34,839 bases of DNA, taken from NCBI GenBank assembly GCA_004376105.1, contig SOKA01000037.1, forward strand, positions 1 to 34,839, written 5' to 3'. Numbering within the stretch: position 1 is the stretch's first letter; every line of letters starts with the position of its first letter. Positions 27,227-34,839 of this stretch are shown piece by piece. The notes beneath the pieces were generated by a model that saw only the letters and a program-made list of their open reading frames with translations, did no database searches and was not told the origin of the DNA. The stretch is from Dehalococcoidia bacterium (lineage in GTDB: Bacteria > Chloroflexota > Dehalococcoidia > Dehalococcoidales > E44-bin46). The position numbers and the translations under genes were made by a program.

Positions 27227-27334
27227 AGTCTCATTATAGCAGAGTGAGAAGGATTTGGGTTAGCAAAGTCAGGCAAGTCAAACTGTTAGCGAAGCTACCA
27301 GCTGACTAAAGTCTTCCCAAAGATTCGTATGATT

Positions 27335-27778
27335 CTATTTTGTGGTTGGCAATCCTTCCGCCTTCCACTGATCAATCCCGCCCGACATATTGTAGACTTC
27401 CCTGAAATTGAGCTCCGCCATTATATCTAAAGCGTTTCCGCTTCGACCTCCACTCCGGCAATAAATGAGATAGGTTTTATTCTTATCCAAAGTATTAAGC
27501 TCATCCCTGAAAGTTTCAGAGAGGAAATCTATATTGATAGCCTTTTCTATATGCTCATCGGCAAATTCTTCCGGCGTTCGCACATCAATAATCACAAAAT
27601 CGGGATTGTCCAGGTTGTCCTGTATTAAGATAAACGCTTCTTGTGGAGTAATATCTTCAATTATCTGGGTTGGAGTTTCGATTTCTTTGCCAGCGCAGCC
27701 ACCTATCAAAACAAATCCAATAATCAGTGATGCCGAAAGCACCAATATCATTAAGTTTTTTAGACTCTTTTTTGCCAT
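27335..27778 (-). CDS. Rhodanese-like domain lipoprotein
   Basis: Lipobox (LIGGC) after a signal peptide; single rhodanese domain (IDVRTPEEFADEHIEKAINID..YCRSGGRSGNALDIMAELNFREVYNMSGGIDQWKAEGLPT). Confidence 0.92.
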   Translation of the reverse strand: MAKKSLKNLMILVLSASLIIGFVLIGGCAGKEIETPTQIIEDITPQEAFILIQDNLDNPDFVIIDVRTPEEFADEHIEKAINIDFLSETFRDELNTLDKNKTYLIYCRSGGRSGNALDIMAELNFREVYNMSGGIDQWKAEGLPTTK

Positions 27779-27806
27779 AAGTTATTACTCTTCTTCTTTT
27801 TAGTCT

Positions 27807-27888
27807 TTAAGACAGGGTTTGGAGCATCAAGGCATTGCCATCAAACAGCACCAACCGAGGCTTTTTCATAACTTCATTATAGCAGGGT
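27807..27888 (-). pseudogene. Second copy of polA promoter and start region (5' remnant)
   Basis: 27831-27888 matches 27188-27245 with 7 differences in 58 nt. It encodes MKKPRLVLFDGNAL and then runs into an unrelated stop (MKKPRLVLFDGNALMLQTLS*). Confidence 0.85.
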
Positions 27889-27907
27889 TGAGGGCATAGT
27901 AGATAGA

Positions 27908-28165
27908 TTAAAAATCGCTGGGCGGGGCTCTCTGGATGGGTTTTAGGTAGGAGGTATCATTATGTCTAATGAGGATGAACCGTTCATTTTCATAAGTAAA
28001 GGTGGTGATTCCACACACGTCCTGCTTTATGTTCCAGAAGTGGGAATTATCCAGCCCCAATAGAGCACATATCAGCACCTTATTGACAACGCGATGAGAT
28101 ACTAGGACTACAGTGCCCTCATATTTGGCTATTATATTACCCACCACACCAATGGCTCTTTTCCT
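27908..28165 (-). pseudogene. 3' remnant of a histidine phosphatase (phosphoglycerate mutase-like) gene
   Basis: Encodes KRAIGVVGNIIAKYEGTVVLVSHRVVNKVLICALLGLDNSHFWNIKQDVCGITTFTYENERFILIRHNDTSYL, matching the C-terminal half of the family. The N-terminal RHG domain is absent. Confidence 0.7.
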
Positions 28166-28388
28166 GCGCCGCAAAAGCACCGATAGCTGCTAGAACTGGA
28201 GCTGCCAGAATCACTGCCGCCGTTACTGGCGCGCCTATCGTCAGTGGAATCTCAAGTACAGTTTTCCCTTTGTGAATCACCCGGACCTTTCTGATGTTAC
28301 CTTCGTGGATGAGTTGCTTGATTTTCTCAACTAACTGGCTTCCTGATACGGTAAACTTTTCGCTTTTAGTCTTTTCATTATTGGTCAT
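28137..28388 (-). CDS. DUF4342-like protein with apparently replaced C-terminus
   Basis: EKFTVSGSQLVEKIKQLIHEGNIRKVRVIHKGKTVLEIPLTIG..APVLAAIGAFAA, then QEKSHWCGG* read out of frame into the histidine phosphatase remnant. Confidence 0.7.
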   Translation of the reverse strand: MTNNEKTKSEKFTVSGSQLVEKIKQLIHEGNIRKVRVIHKGKTVLEIPLTIGAPVTAAVILAAPVLAAIGAFAAQEKSHWCGG

Positions 28389-28547
28389 TGGTAGCCTCTC
28401 TTTATTTAATTGTAAATGATTAAGGGTTTATATTCTAGAGGCTATACGAAATTTCTCTAAAAGCTGTTTAAACTTCCCTTGATAAGAAACCCCTTTACTT
28501 AATAGTTGTTTTTCGTGATATACTATAGGGCTATAAAGGGGGTTAAT

Positions 28548-29489
28548 TTGGAGGGTAAGGACCTACTTTCAGTATCTGACCTCGGCAGTTTGGATATTGA
28601 CTTACTTATTTCAGATGCTGTAGATATGAAAGCCAGGGGCTGGCTTTCTTTACTTAGTGGCAAGACATTAGCCCTTATGTTTGAGAAGCCATCGTTAAGG
28701 ACTCGGGTTAGCTTTGAAGTAGCAATGCGACAGCTAGGTGGGCAGACCATTTACCTGTCTTCGGCTGAGGTTGGTCTGGGAGAGCGCGAGTCAGTTTCAG
28801 ATGTAGCCCGTGTGCTCAGTGGCTATGTAGATGCTATTGCTGCCCGCACCTTTTCTCACCAAACTTTAGAGATTCTGGCTAGCTATTCTAATGTGCCAGT
28901 GATAAATGCTCTATCTGATTTGGAACACCCGTGCCAGGCGCTGGCTGACCTTTTTACTATTTATGAGAAGAAGGGGGAGCTTCGGGGCTTGACCCTAGCC
29001 TTTGTTGGTGATGGCAATAATGTGGCTCACAGTCTTCTATTAGCTGCTTCGCTTACCGGGATGAATTTCAGGATTGCTTCTCCAACTGACTACAGGGTTC
29101 AGGAGAGAGTATTGCACCTGGCTCAAGGCTATGCTTTTGATAGTGGTGCTGAAATATTCTACACTGAGGAGCCGCGACTGGCAGTTAGTGGGGCTGATGT
29201 AGTTTATACTGATGTGTGGACGAGTATGGGGCAGGAGGCTGAGGCTGACCGGCGACGCCAGACGTTTGCCAGCTACCAAGTGAATAGTGAACTTCTGTCT
29301 TTAGCTAAGGGGGATGCCATATTGATGCACCCCTTGCCAGCACATCGGGGCGAGGAGGTGGCTGAGGGCATTTTAGACAGTCCACAATCAGTAGTCTTTG
29401 ACCAGGCTGAGAATAGGATGCATCTGCAGAAAGCGCTGTTGGCGGTAATGCTGGGTGGTCTGGAGATACCGCTGGCTGGCTATCGGTAG
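28548..29489 (+). CDS. argF: Ornithine carbamoyltransferase
   Basis: KDLLSVSDL..MFEKPSLRTRVSFEVAMRQLGGQTIYLS..HPCQALADLFTIYEKKG..HPLPAHRGEEV. A TTG at 28548 after AAAGGGGG is a more likely start than the track start 28506. Confidence 0.94.
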   Translation: MEGKDLLSVSDLGSLDIDLLISDAVDMKARGWLSLLSGKTLALMFEKPSLRTRVSFEVAMRQLGGQTIYLSSAEVGLGERESVSDVARVLSGYVDAIAARTFSHQTLEILASYSNVPVINALSDLEHPCQALADLFTIYEKKGELRGLTLAFVGDGNNVAHSLLLAASLTGMNFRIASPTDYRVQERVLHLAQGYAFDSGAEIFYTEEPRLAVSGADVVYTDVWTSMGQEAEADRRRQTFASYQVNSELLSLAKGDAILMHPLPAHRGEEVAEGILDSPQSVVFDQAENRMHLQKALLAVMLGGLEIPLAGYR

Positions 29490-29499
29490 GGGGGCTGGT

Positions 29500-30813
29500 G
29501 TGAGTAAACCGATTGTGGCTATTATTGGTAGACAAAATGTAGGTAAATCTACCCTGCTCAATCGGATGGCGGGTAAGCCAATAGCCATTGTCGAGGATTT
29601 GCCGGGGACAACCCGTGACCGGGTAATGGCTAATGTTTCGTGGCAAGGGACTGAGTTTACTGTAGTTGATACCGGCGGTCTAGAATTAAAACCCCAGCCC
29701 ACTATCGGTCAGGGGGTTAAAGAGCAGGTAGAGATAGCTATTATTGAGGCTGATGTTATTATTTTTTTAGTGGATGTCAAGGATGGGGTAACGCCCTCTG
29801 ACCTGGAGATAGCTGATATGCTTCGTCGGGTAAGCAAACCCATGGTGTTAGTGGCTAATAAGGCGGATAATGAGAGGCTTGAAACCCAAGCGGTAGAATT
29901 TTATGAATTGGGGCTAGGTGAGCCGTTGGCGATTAGTGCCTATCATGGTCGGGGGATGGCTGAACTGCTGGATAGGGTTATCCCGCTATTACCAGCGCCA
30001 TCGGTGGTTGAGGCTGAGCCTGAGATTATGAAGGTGGCTATTGTTGGTCGACCTAATGTCGGTAAGTCGACGCTATTAAATGCCCTTTTGGGCGAAAAGC
30101 GAGCTATTGTTGATGAGAGTCCAGGGACTACCCGCGACGCTATAGATACTCTATTTGACTTTAGTGGGCAGAGTGTGTTACTTATTGATACCGCTGGTAT
30201 CAGGCGGCGGGGACGGCTAGGGGTGGGAGTGGGACGGTATAGTATAATCCGTGCCTTGCGAGCTATTGACCGGGCTGATATAGCCTTACTTGTTCTTGAT
30301 ACTACTGAGTTGGTTACGGCTCAAGATATGCATATTGCTGGTTATATTCAGCAAGCAGCTAAGGGGATTGTGCTGGTGGTTAATAAGTGGGACCTAGCTG
30401 AGGCTAAGAGCACAACTGAATGTAGTCGATACATCAGGAGCCAATTCAAGTTTATGTCTTATGCGCCAGTGCTGTATATTTCAGCTAAGTTTGGGCAGGG
30501 GGTAGACAAGGTTATGCCTCAGGTGTGTCAAGTATATGAGGAGAGGCTTAAGCGATTGCCTACCGCTGCCGTCAATAGTGTAGTTCAGCAGGCAGTAGCC
30601 GCGCACAGCTTACCCCGAAGGGGTAGCAAGCAGCTAAAGATTCGATATGCGACTCAAGCTGAAGTAAACCCGCCGACCTTTGTCTTTTTTGTTAATGATG
30701 CTAGTCTAATACATTTTTCCTATCAGCGCTACCTAGAGAATAAGCTGCGTCAGTCATTTGGCTTCGCTGGCACACCAATCCGTCTTGTCTTTAAAACTAG
30801 GGGTGAGCAATGA
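29500..30813 (+). CDS. der: Ribosome biogenesis GTPase Der (EngA)
   Basis: Two G domains (GRQNVGKSTLLNRMAG, GRPNVGKSTLLNALLG) and a KH-like C-terminus. GTG start at 29500 preceded by AGGGGGG. The track start 29455 is inside argF. Confidence 0.96.
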   Translation: MSKPIVAIIGRQNVGKSTLLNRMAGKPIAIVEDLPGTTRDRVMANVSWQGTEFTVVDTGGLELKPQPTIGQGVKEQVEIAIIEADVIIFLVDVKDGVTPSDLEIADMLRRVSKPMVLVANKADNERLETQAVEFYELGLGEPLAISAYHGRGMAELLDRVIPLLPAPSVVEAEPEIMKVAIVGRPNVGKSTLLNALLGEKRAIVDESPGTTRDAIDTLFDFSGQSVLLIDTAGIRRRGRLGVGVGRYSIIRALRAIDRADIALLVLDTTELVTAQDMHIAGYIQQAAKGIVLVVNKWDLAEAKSTTECSRYIRSQFKFMSYAPVLYISAKFGQGVDKVMPQVCQVYEERLKRLPTAAVNSVVQQAVAAHSLPRRGSKQLKIRYATQAEVNPPTFVFFVNDASLIHFSYQRYLENKLRQSFGFAGTPIRLVFKTRGEQ

Positions 30814-31517
30814 TAATCACCAAGTTTATTATGGTAGCGGTAATTGGTTACCTTTTGGGTTCTATCCCCTTTGGCTTACTGGTAAGCAGACGGGTGGGCA
30901 AGGTAGATGTCAGGCAGTATGGTAGTGGCAGGACAGGAGCGGCTAATGTGCTACGGATAGCCGGTGGCAAAGTGGCGGCTATGGTCCTTGGTCTAGACCT
31001 GTTAAAGGGGGCGCTGGCGGTAGTATTTGCTGGGTTAATAGTTGGTAGAGACTATCTGGTGGTAGGTGGTTTTGGCTGGGGAGTGCTAGTTGCCCAGGTT
31101 ATAGCTGCCCTAGCGGCAATGGCTGGACATAACCGGTCAGTATTTCTTAGGTTTCGTGGTGGTGGGAGGAGCGTCGCCACCTTTTTTGGTGGGTTACTTG
31201 CTTTATGCCCACCAGCAGCACTATTTGGCGGTGAGGTTTTTATTATCGGAACTGGCTTAACCAAGTTTGTATCCCTAGGCTCTATTGCTGGCGCAGTAAG
31301 TACCTATGCGATATTAGTCCCCCTCATTATTAGGAACAGATTCCCCATTGAGTATCTGGCTTATGCCTTAATAGGCACCATAGTAATTATGGTTATGCAT
31401 CGGGATAATATTGCCAGGTTAATGTCAGGCAAGGAGCGTAAGCTAGGCGATAAGGCTAAGGCAAAGGGTTTATCCTTGCCGACTAACCCCGAAAGCCAGG
31501 ATTCTCAGGGACCTTAA
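30810..31517 (+). CDS. plsY: Glycerol-3-phosphate acyltransferase PlsY
   Basis: YLLGSIPFGLLVSRRVGKVDVRQYGSGRTGAANVLRIAG..AAMAGHNRSVFLRFRGGGRSVATFFGGLL. ATGA overlap with der. Confidence 0.95.
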   Translation: MIITKFIMVAVIGYLLGSIPFGLLVSRRVGKVDVRQYGSGRTGAANVLRIAGGKVAAMVLGLDLLKGALAVVFAGLIVGRDYLVVGGFGWGVLVAQVIAALAAMAGHNRSVFLRFRGGGRSVATFFGGLLALCPPAALFGGEVFIIGTGLTKFVSLGSIAGAVSTYAILVPLIIRNRFPIEYLAYALIGTIVIMVMHRDNIARLMSGKERKLGDKAKAKGLSLPTNPESQDSQGP

Positions 31518-31538
31518 ATGAAGAGCATGGGGTAAGAT

Positions 31539-32591
31539 ATGCCCAAGATTGCCATCATTGGCACCACTTCTTGGGGAAAAACCCTGGGGGTGGTGTTAGC
31601 TCATAAGGGACTGCAGGTTAGGCTATGGGCACGGACTCAACGAGAAACCACTGAATTGAGAAGTGCCGGACCTAATCCTGCTCTGCTTCCTGGTATTACC
31701 TTTCCGCCTCAGCTATCTATTACCAGCTTGTTAGGCGAAGCATTAGCTGATGTAAAGGCAGTAATTCTGGCTGTGCCATCCGAGACTATGCGGCACAATA
31801 TAAGATTGGTTCAAGGTTATCTTAATGGGTCGATGATAGTAGTGAGCGCAGCTAAGGGCCTGGAGATAGGTAGCAGCAAACGCATGTCACAGGTAATTGC
31901 TGAAGAGATAGACCCTCGTTTTTGGTCTAATATTTGCGTGCTTTCCGGCCCCAATCTTTCCCGGGAGATTATTCGCGATTTACCAGCGGCTACGGTGGTG
32001 GCTGCTGAGGATGAAGCTGTAGCCAGAGAAGCCCAGAAGCTGTTAACAGCTCCTAACTTTTGTGTATATACCAATACTGATGTCATAGGTGTAGAACTGG
32101 GGGGGGCATTAAAAAATATCATTGCTCTGGGTGCTGGCATGGTTGATGGGCTAGGCTATGGCGATAATGCCAAGGCAGCCTTTATTACCCGCGGCCTAAT
32201 TGAGATAGCGGCTCTAGGGGTTGCTCTTGGGGCAAATCCTCTCACCTTTGTTGGGTTAGCTGGCTTTGGTGATTTAATAGCCACCTGTGCCAGCCCGTTG
32301 AGCCGTAACCACTATGTGGGGGTAGAGTTAGCCAAGGGGCGCTCGTTGAAGGAGATAACAGATTCGATGACCAGCGTGGCTGAGGGAGTAAATACTACTA
32401 TTGCTGCCTGGAACCTAGCTCGGCAGCTCGGGCTGGGGATGCCTATTACTGAAAAGATTTATCAAGTGCTATTTGAGGGTGTTGACCCTCGCCAGGCAGT
32501 GGATGAACTAATGGCGGCTGAGGGTAGGCATGAATTAGCTGGTCAGAAGTGGGAGCTGGTTTCCTTTTTCAGGCATCGGAGGCATTCCTGA
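31539..32591 (+). CDS. gpsA: Glycerol-3-phosphate dehydrogenase [NAD(P)+]
   Basis: IAIIGTTSWGKTLGVVLAHKGLQVRLWART..VSAAKGLEIGSSKRMSQVI..VLSGPNLSREI..GALKNIIALGAGMVDGLGYGDNAKAAFITRGLIEI. Confidence 0.95.
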   Translation: MPKIAIIGTTSWGKTLGVVLAHKGLQVRLWARTQRETTELRSAGPNPALLPGITFPPQLSITSLLGEALADVKAVILAVPSETMRHNIRLVQGYLNGSMIVVSAAKGLEIGSSKRMSQVIAEEIDPRFWSNICVLSGPNLSREIIRDLPAATVVAAEDEAVAREAQKLLTAPNFCVYTNTDVIGVELGGALKNIIALGAGMVDGLGYGDNAKAAFITRGLIEIAALGVALGANPLTFVGLAGFGDLIATCASPLSRNHYVGVELAKGRSLKEITDSMTSVAEGVNTTIAAWNLARQLGLGMPITEKIYQVLFEGVDPRQAVDELMAAEGRHELAGQKWELVSFFRHRRHS

Positions 32592-32601
32592 GTTTGGTTT
32601 A

Positions 32602-33681
32602 TCAACCTTTAGGGAGGCCTTTAGCTGGGCCTAAGGTATCAGCCAACTCGTGGAATAGCTGACGCTGTTTTGCGGTTAACGAGTCTGGGGTAACTACAAG
32701 TAGCGTAACTAGCTGGTCACCGCGTCCTCTTCTATGGAGATGAGGGATACCCTTATTTTTAAGCCGGAAGACCTTACCCGTTTGACTGCCAGCTGGGAGC
32801 TTGAGCTTGGTTTTACCATCAAGGGTGGGCACTTCTACCTCAGCACCGAGAGCAGCTTGAGCAAAGTTGATTGGTAGCTCATAAAGGATGTTATCACCAT
32901 CCCGGGTGAAGAACTCATGCTGTTCAACTACCAAAGTGATGTAGACATCACCTGAGGGACCGCCTCTTGTTCCGGCTTGACCTTCACCCCTGAGTCGTAT
33001 TTGAGATTCATTAGCAACCCCGGCTGGGATTTTGACTGAGAGGCTACACTGGCGTTTCTCTTTACCTGTGCCTCGGCACTGGGGGCAGGGCTCAGTTATA
33101 ATCCTGCCCTCGCCGTGGCACCGGGGGCAAGTAGTAATATTAGTGAAGCGACCAAAGATGCTCTGCTGAACACGGCGCACCTGCCCGGTGCCATTACAGT
33201 TGGGGCATCGAGTGGGTTGGCTACCTGGCTTGCAGCCAGTGCCCTGACATAGGGAGCAGTTCTCAGTGCGTAAAATATTTATCTCATTCTCGCAACCAAA
33301 AGCTGCCTCCTCAAAGGTAATAGTAGTATTGTAGTGGAGGTCAGCGCCGCGCTGTGGTGCTTGGCGGGTAGTCGTAGCCGCTCCGCTAAAGAAAGCATCA
33401 AAGATATCGCCAAAACCGCTAAAGTCAAAGCCCTCAAAGCCCCGCCCGAAAAACCCCTCGGCACCACCATGCCCAAAGCGGTCATAGGCAGCACGTTTAT
33501 CAGGGTCAGAGAGCGCTTCGTAAGCCTCATTTACCTCCTTAAATCTTTCCCCGGCATTATCATCACGGTTATGGTCGGGGTGATACTTAAAGGCTAGCTT
33601 ACGGAAAGCCCTCTTTATTTCCTCATCGGTAGCATTTTTAGGGATACCGAGGACTTCATAATAATCCCGTTTTGTTGGCAT
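32602..33681 (-). CDS. dnaJ: Chaperone protein DnaJ
   Basis: J domain with HPD (YHPDHNRDD), Gly/Phe region, four CxxCxGxG zinc motifs, C-terminal substrate-binding domain. Confidence 0.97.
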   Translation of the reverse strand: MPTKRDYYEVLGIPKNATDEEIKRAFRKLAFKYHPDHNRDDNAGERFKEVNEAYEALSDPDKRAAYDRFGHGGAEGFFGRGFEGFDFSGFGDIFDAFFSGAATTTRQAPQRGADLHYNTTITFEEAAFGCENEINILRTENCSLCQGTGCKPGSQPTRCPNCNGTGQVRRVQQSIFGRFTNITTCPRCHGEGRIITEPCPQCRGTGKEKRQCSLSVKIPAGVANESQIRLRGEGQAGTRGGPSGDVYITLVVEQHEFFTRDGDNILYELPINFAQAALGAEVEVPTLDGKTKLKLPAGSQTGKVFRLKNKGIPHLHRRGRGDQLVTLLVVTPDSLTAKQRQLFHELADTLGPAKGLPKG

Positions 33682-33699
33682 ATTGTTTTCTACCTCACC

Positions 33700-33775
33700 C
33701 CCTTAATCCCCCTCTCCTTTGAAGGAGAGGGGGAACGGGTTATGTAAGAGGGGCGAAGCCCCTCTTTAACGCCCT
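33700..33775. repeat. Dispersed intergenic two-hairpin repeat, copy 3 (between dnaK and dnaJ)
   Basis: CCCCCTCTCCTT-TG-AAGGAGAGGGGG perfect 12-bp arms (33708-33733) and AAGAGGGGC-GAA-GCCCCTCTT perfect 9-bp arms (33746-33766). Confidence 0.85.
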
Positions 33776-33783
33776 ATTTACTT

Positions 33784-34839
33784 CTAGACCTCGCGGAACT
33801 CGCCTTCTACGGTGCCTTCTTCGCCTCCTTCTTTGCCAGGGGGTGGCGGTGGTGGCTGTTGTTGGTAGATGGCAGCACCTATTTTTTGCATAGCGTTGGA
33901 TAGCTCTTGTGTTGCCCGGCGGATGGCATCTATATCGGTGCCTTGAAGTGCTGAGCGTACGGCGGCTATTTTAGTTTCTGCCTCTTGGTTCAGGTCTGAA
34001 GGTATCTTATCCTTCTGCTCCCGCAGGGTCTTTTCAGCAGTATAAGCTAGGGTATCAGCCGCGTTGCGCGTCTCTACCTCTTCACGCCGCTTGGCATCCT
34101 CAGCAGCGTATGTCTCTGCTTCCCGCTGCATCCGCTCTACTTCTTCCTTGCTCAACCCGCTAGAAGCAGTGATAGTTATTTTCTGCTCCTTGCCGGTGCC
34201 TTTATCGTGGGCCTTAACGCTGAGGATGCCATTGGCATCAATATCAAAGCTGACCTCAATCTGAGGCAGGCCCCGTGGTGCCGACAGGATACCATCAAGC
34301 ATAAACCGGCCTAGGGTTCTGTTATCAGTTGCCATAGGTCGCTCTCCCTGGAGCACATGAATCTCGACACTGGGTTGATTATCAGCGGCAGTGCTGAAAA
34401 TCTGGCTCTTAGCTGTAGGGATGGTGGTATTGCGGGGGATGAGAGGGGTTGCCACACCACCAAGGGTCTCGATGCCCAGAGTGAGGGGAATAACATCAAG
34501 TAGGAGAACTTCTTTAACCTCTCCTTTGAGCACCCCGGCTTGAATAGCAGCGCCTATAGCTACTACCTCATCAGGGTTAACCCCCTTATGGGGTTCTTTA
34601 TCGAAGAGTTGCTTCACCTTCTCATAAACCAGTGGGGTTCTGGTTTGCCCACCAACCAGAATCACCTCGTTAATCTGGGCTGGGGTCTTTTCGGCATCAG
34701 TCAGCGCCTGGCGGCAGGGACCCAGACTTTCCTCCACAAAGTCCATTATCAGTTGCTCCAGCTTAGCTCGGGTGAGGTTGATGCTAAGGTGCTTGGGACC
34801 GCTGGCATCAGCGGTGATAAAGGGAAGGTTTACCTCGGT
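33784..34839 (-). CDS. dnaK: Chaperone protein DnaK, partial (5' end beyond window)
   Basis: Reading frame stays open past the track start to the window edge ([37 protein letters not shown]). [43 protein letters not shown]. Confidence 0.96.
   Translation of the reverse strand, partial: TEVNLPFITADASGPKHLSINLTRAKLEQLIMDFVEESLGPCRQALTDAEKTPAQINEVILVGGQTRTPLVYEKVKQLFDKEPHKGVNPDEVVAIGAAIQAGVLKGEVKEVLLLDVIPLTLGIETLGGVATPLIPRNTTIPTAKSQIFSTAADNQPSVEIHVLQGERPMATDNRTLGRFMLDGILSAPRGLPQIEVSFDIDANGILSVKAHDKGTGKEQKITITASSGLSKEEVERMQREAETYAAEDAKRREEVETRNAADTLAYTAEKTLREQKDKIPSDLNQEAETKIAAVRSALQGTDIDAIRRATQELSNAMQKIGAAIYQQQPPPPPPGKEGGEEGTVEGEFREV

Noticed and set aside
29305-29702. Reverse ORFs of 113 and 104 aa
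   Set aside because: Antisense to the argF/der junction; both forward genes have clear motifs.
1-34839. tRNA, rRNA, CRISPR array, transposase or prophage genes
   Set aside because: Intergenic regions were read for these and nothing convincing was found; no tool was available to confirm absence.

Overview
This is a gene-dense bacterial chromosomal window, mostly conserved housekeeping genes. Gene content and order suggest Chloroflexota/Dehalococcoidia, but that is inference and was not searched. Genes recognised from the translated products: transglutaminase-like (partial), pcm, xerC/D-type recombinase, plsX, four degV/fakB-family paralogs, guaB3-like IMPDH-related gene, rsmI, metG, polyprenyl synthetase, moaE, ftsH, endonuclease IV-like, DUF72/YecE, DksA/TraR-type zinc finger, lspA, rluD-type pseudouridine synthase, DUF5677-like, gltX, iron-sulfur flavoprotein/NADPH-dependent FMN reductase-like, mutM, polA, rhodanese lipoprotein, DUF4342-like, argF, der, plsY, gpsA, dnaJ, dnaK (partial). 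I saw no rRNA, tRNA, CRISPR array or transposase. The most notable signals are: (1) a degV-plsX-degV-degV...degV cluster of divergent fatty-acid-binding-protein paralogs, one with two large in-frame deletions; (2) a consensus promoter before a 117-aa orphan gene, with a duplicated block of GGTAKACC-type sites and a related site upstream of the flavoprotein gene; (3) a second copy of the polA start region (88% identical by hand alignment, coding differences all synonymous) next to a rhodanese gene and a fused gene-remnant scar; (4) three copies of a dispersed two-hairpin intergenic repeat; (5) candidate leaderless promoters.
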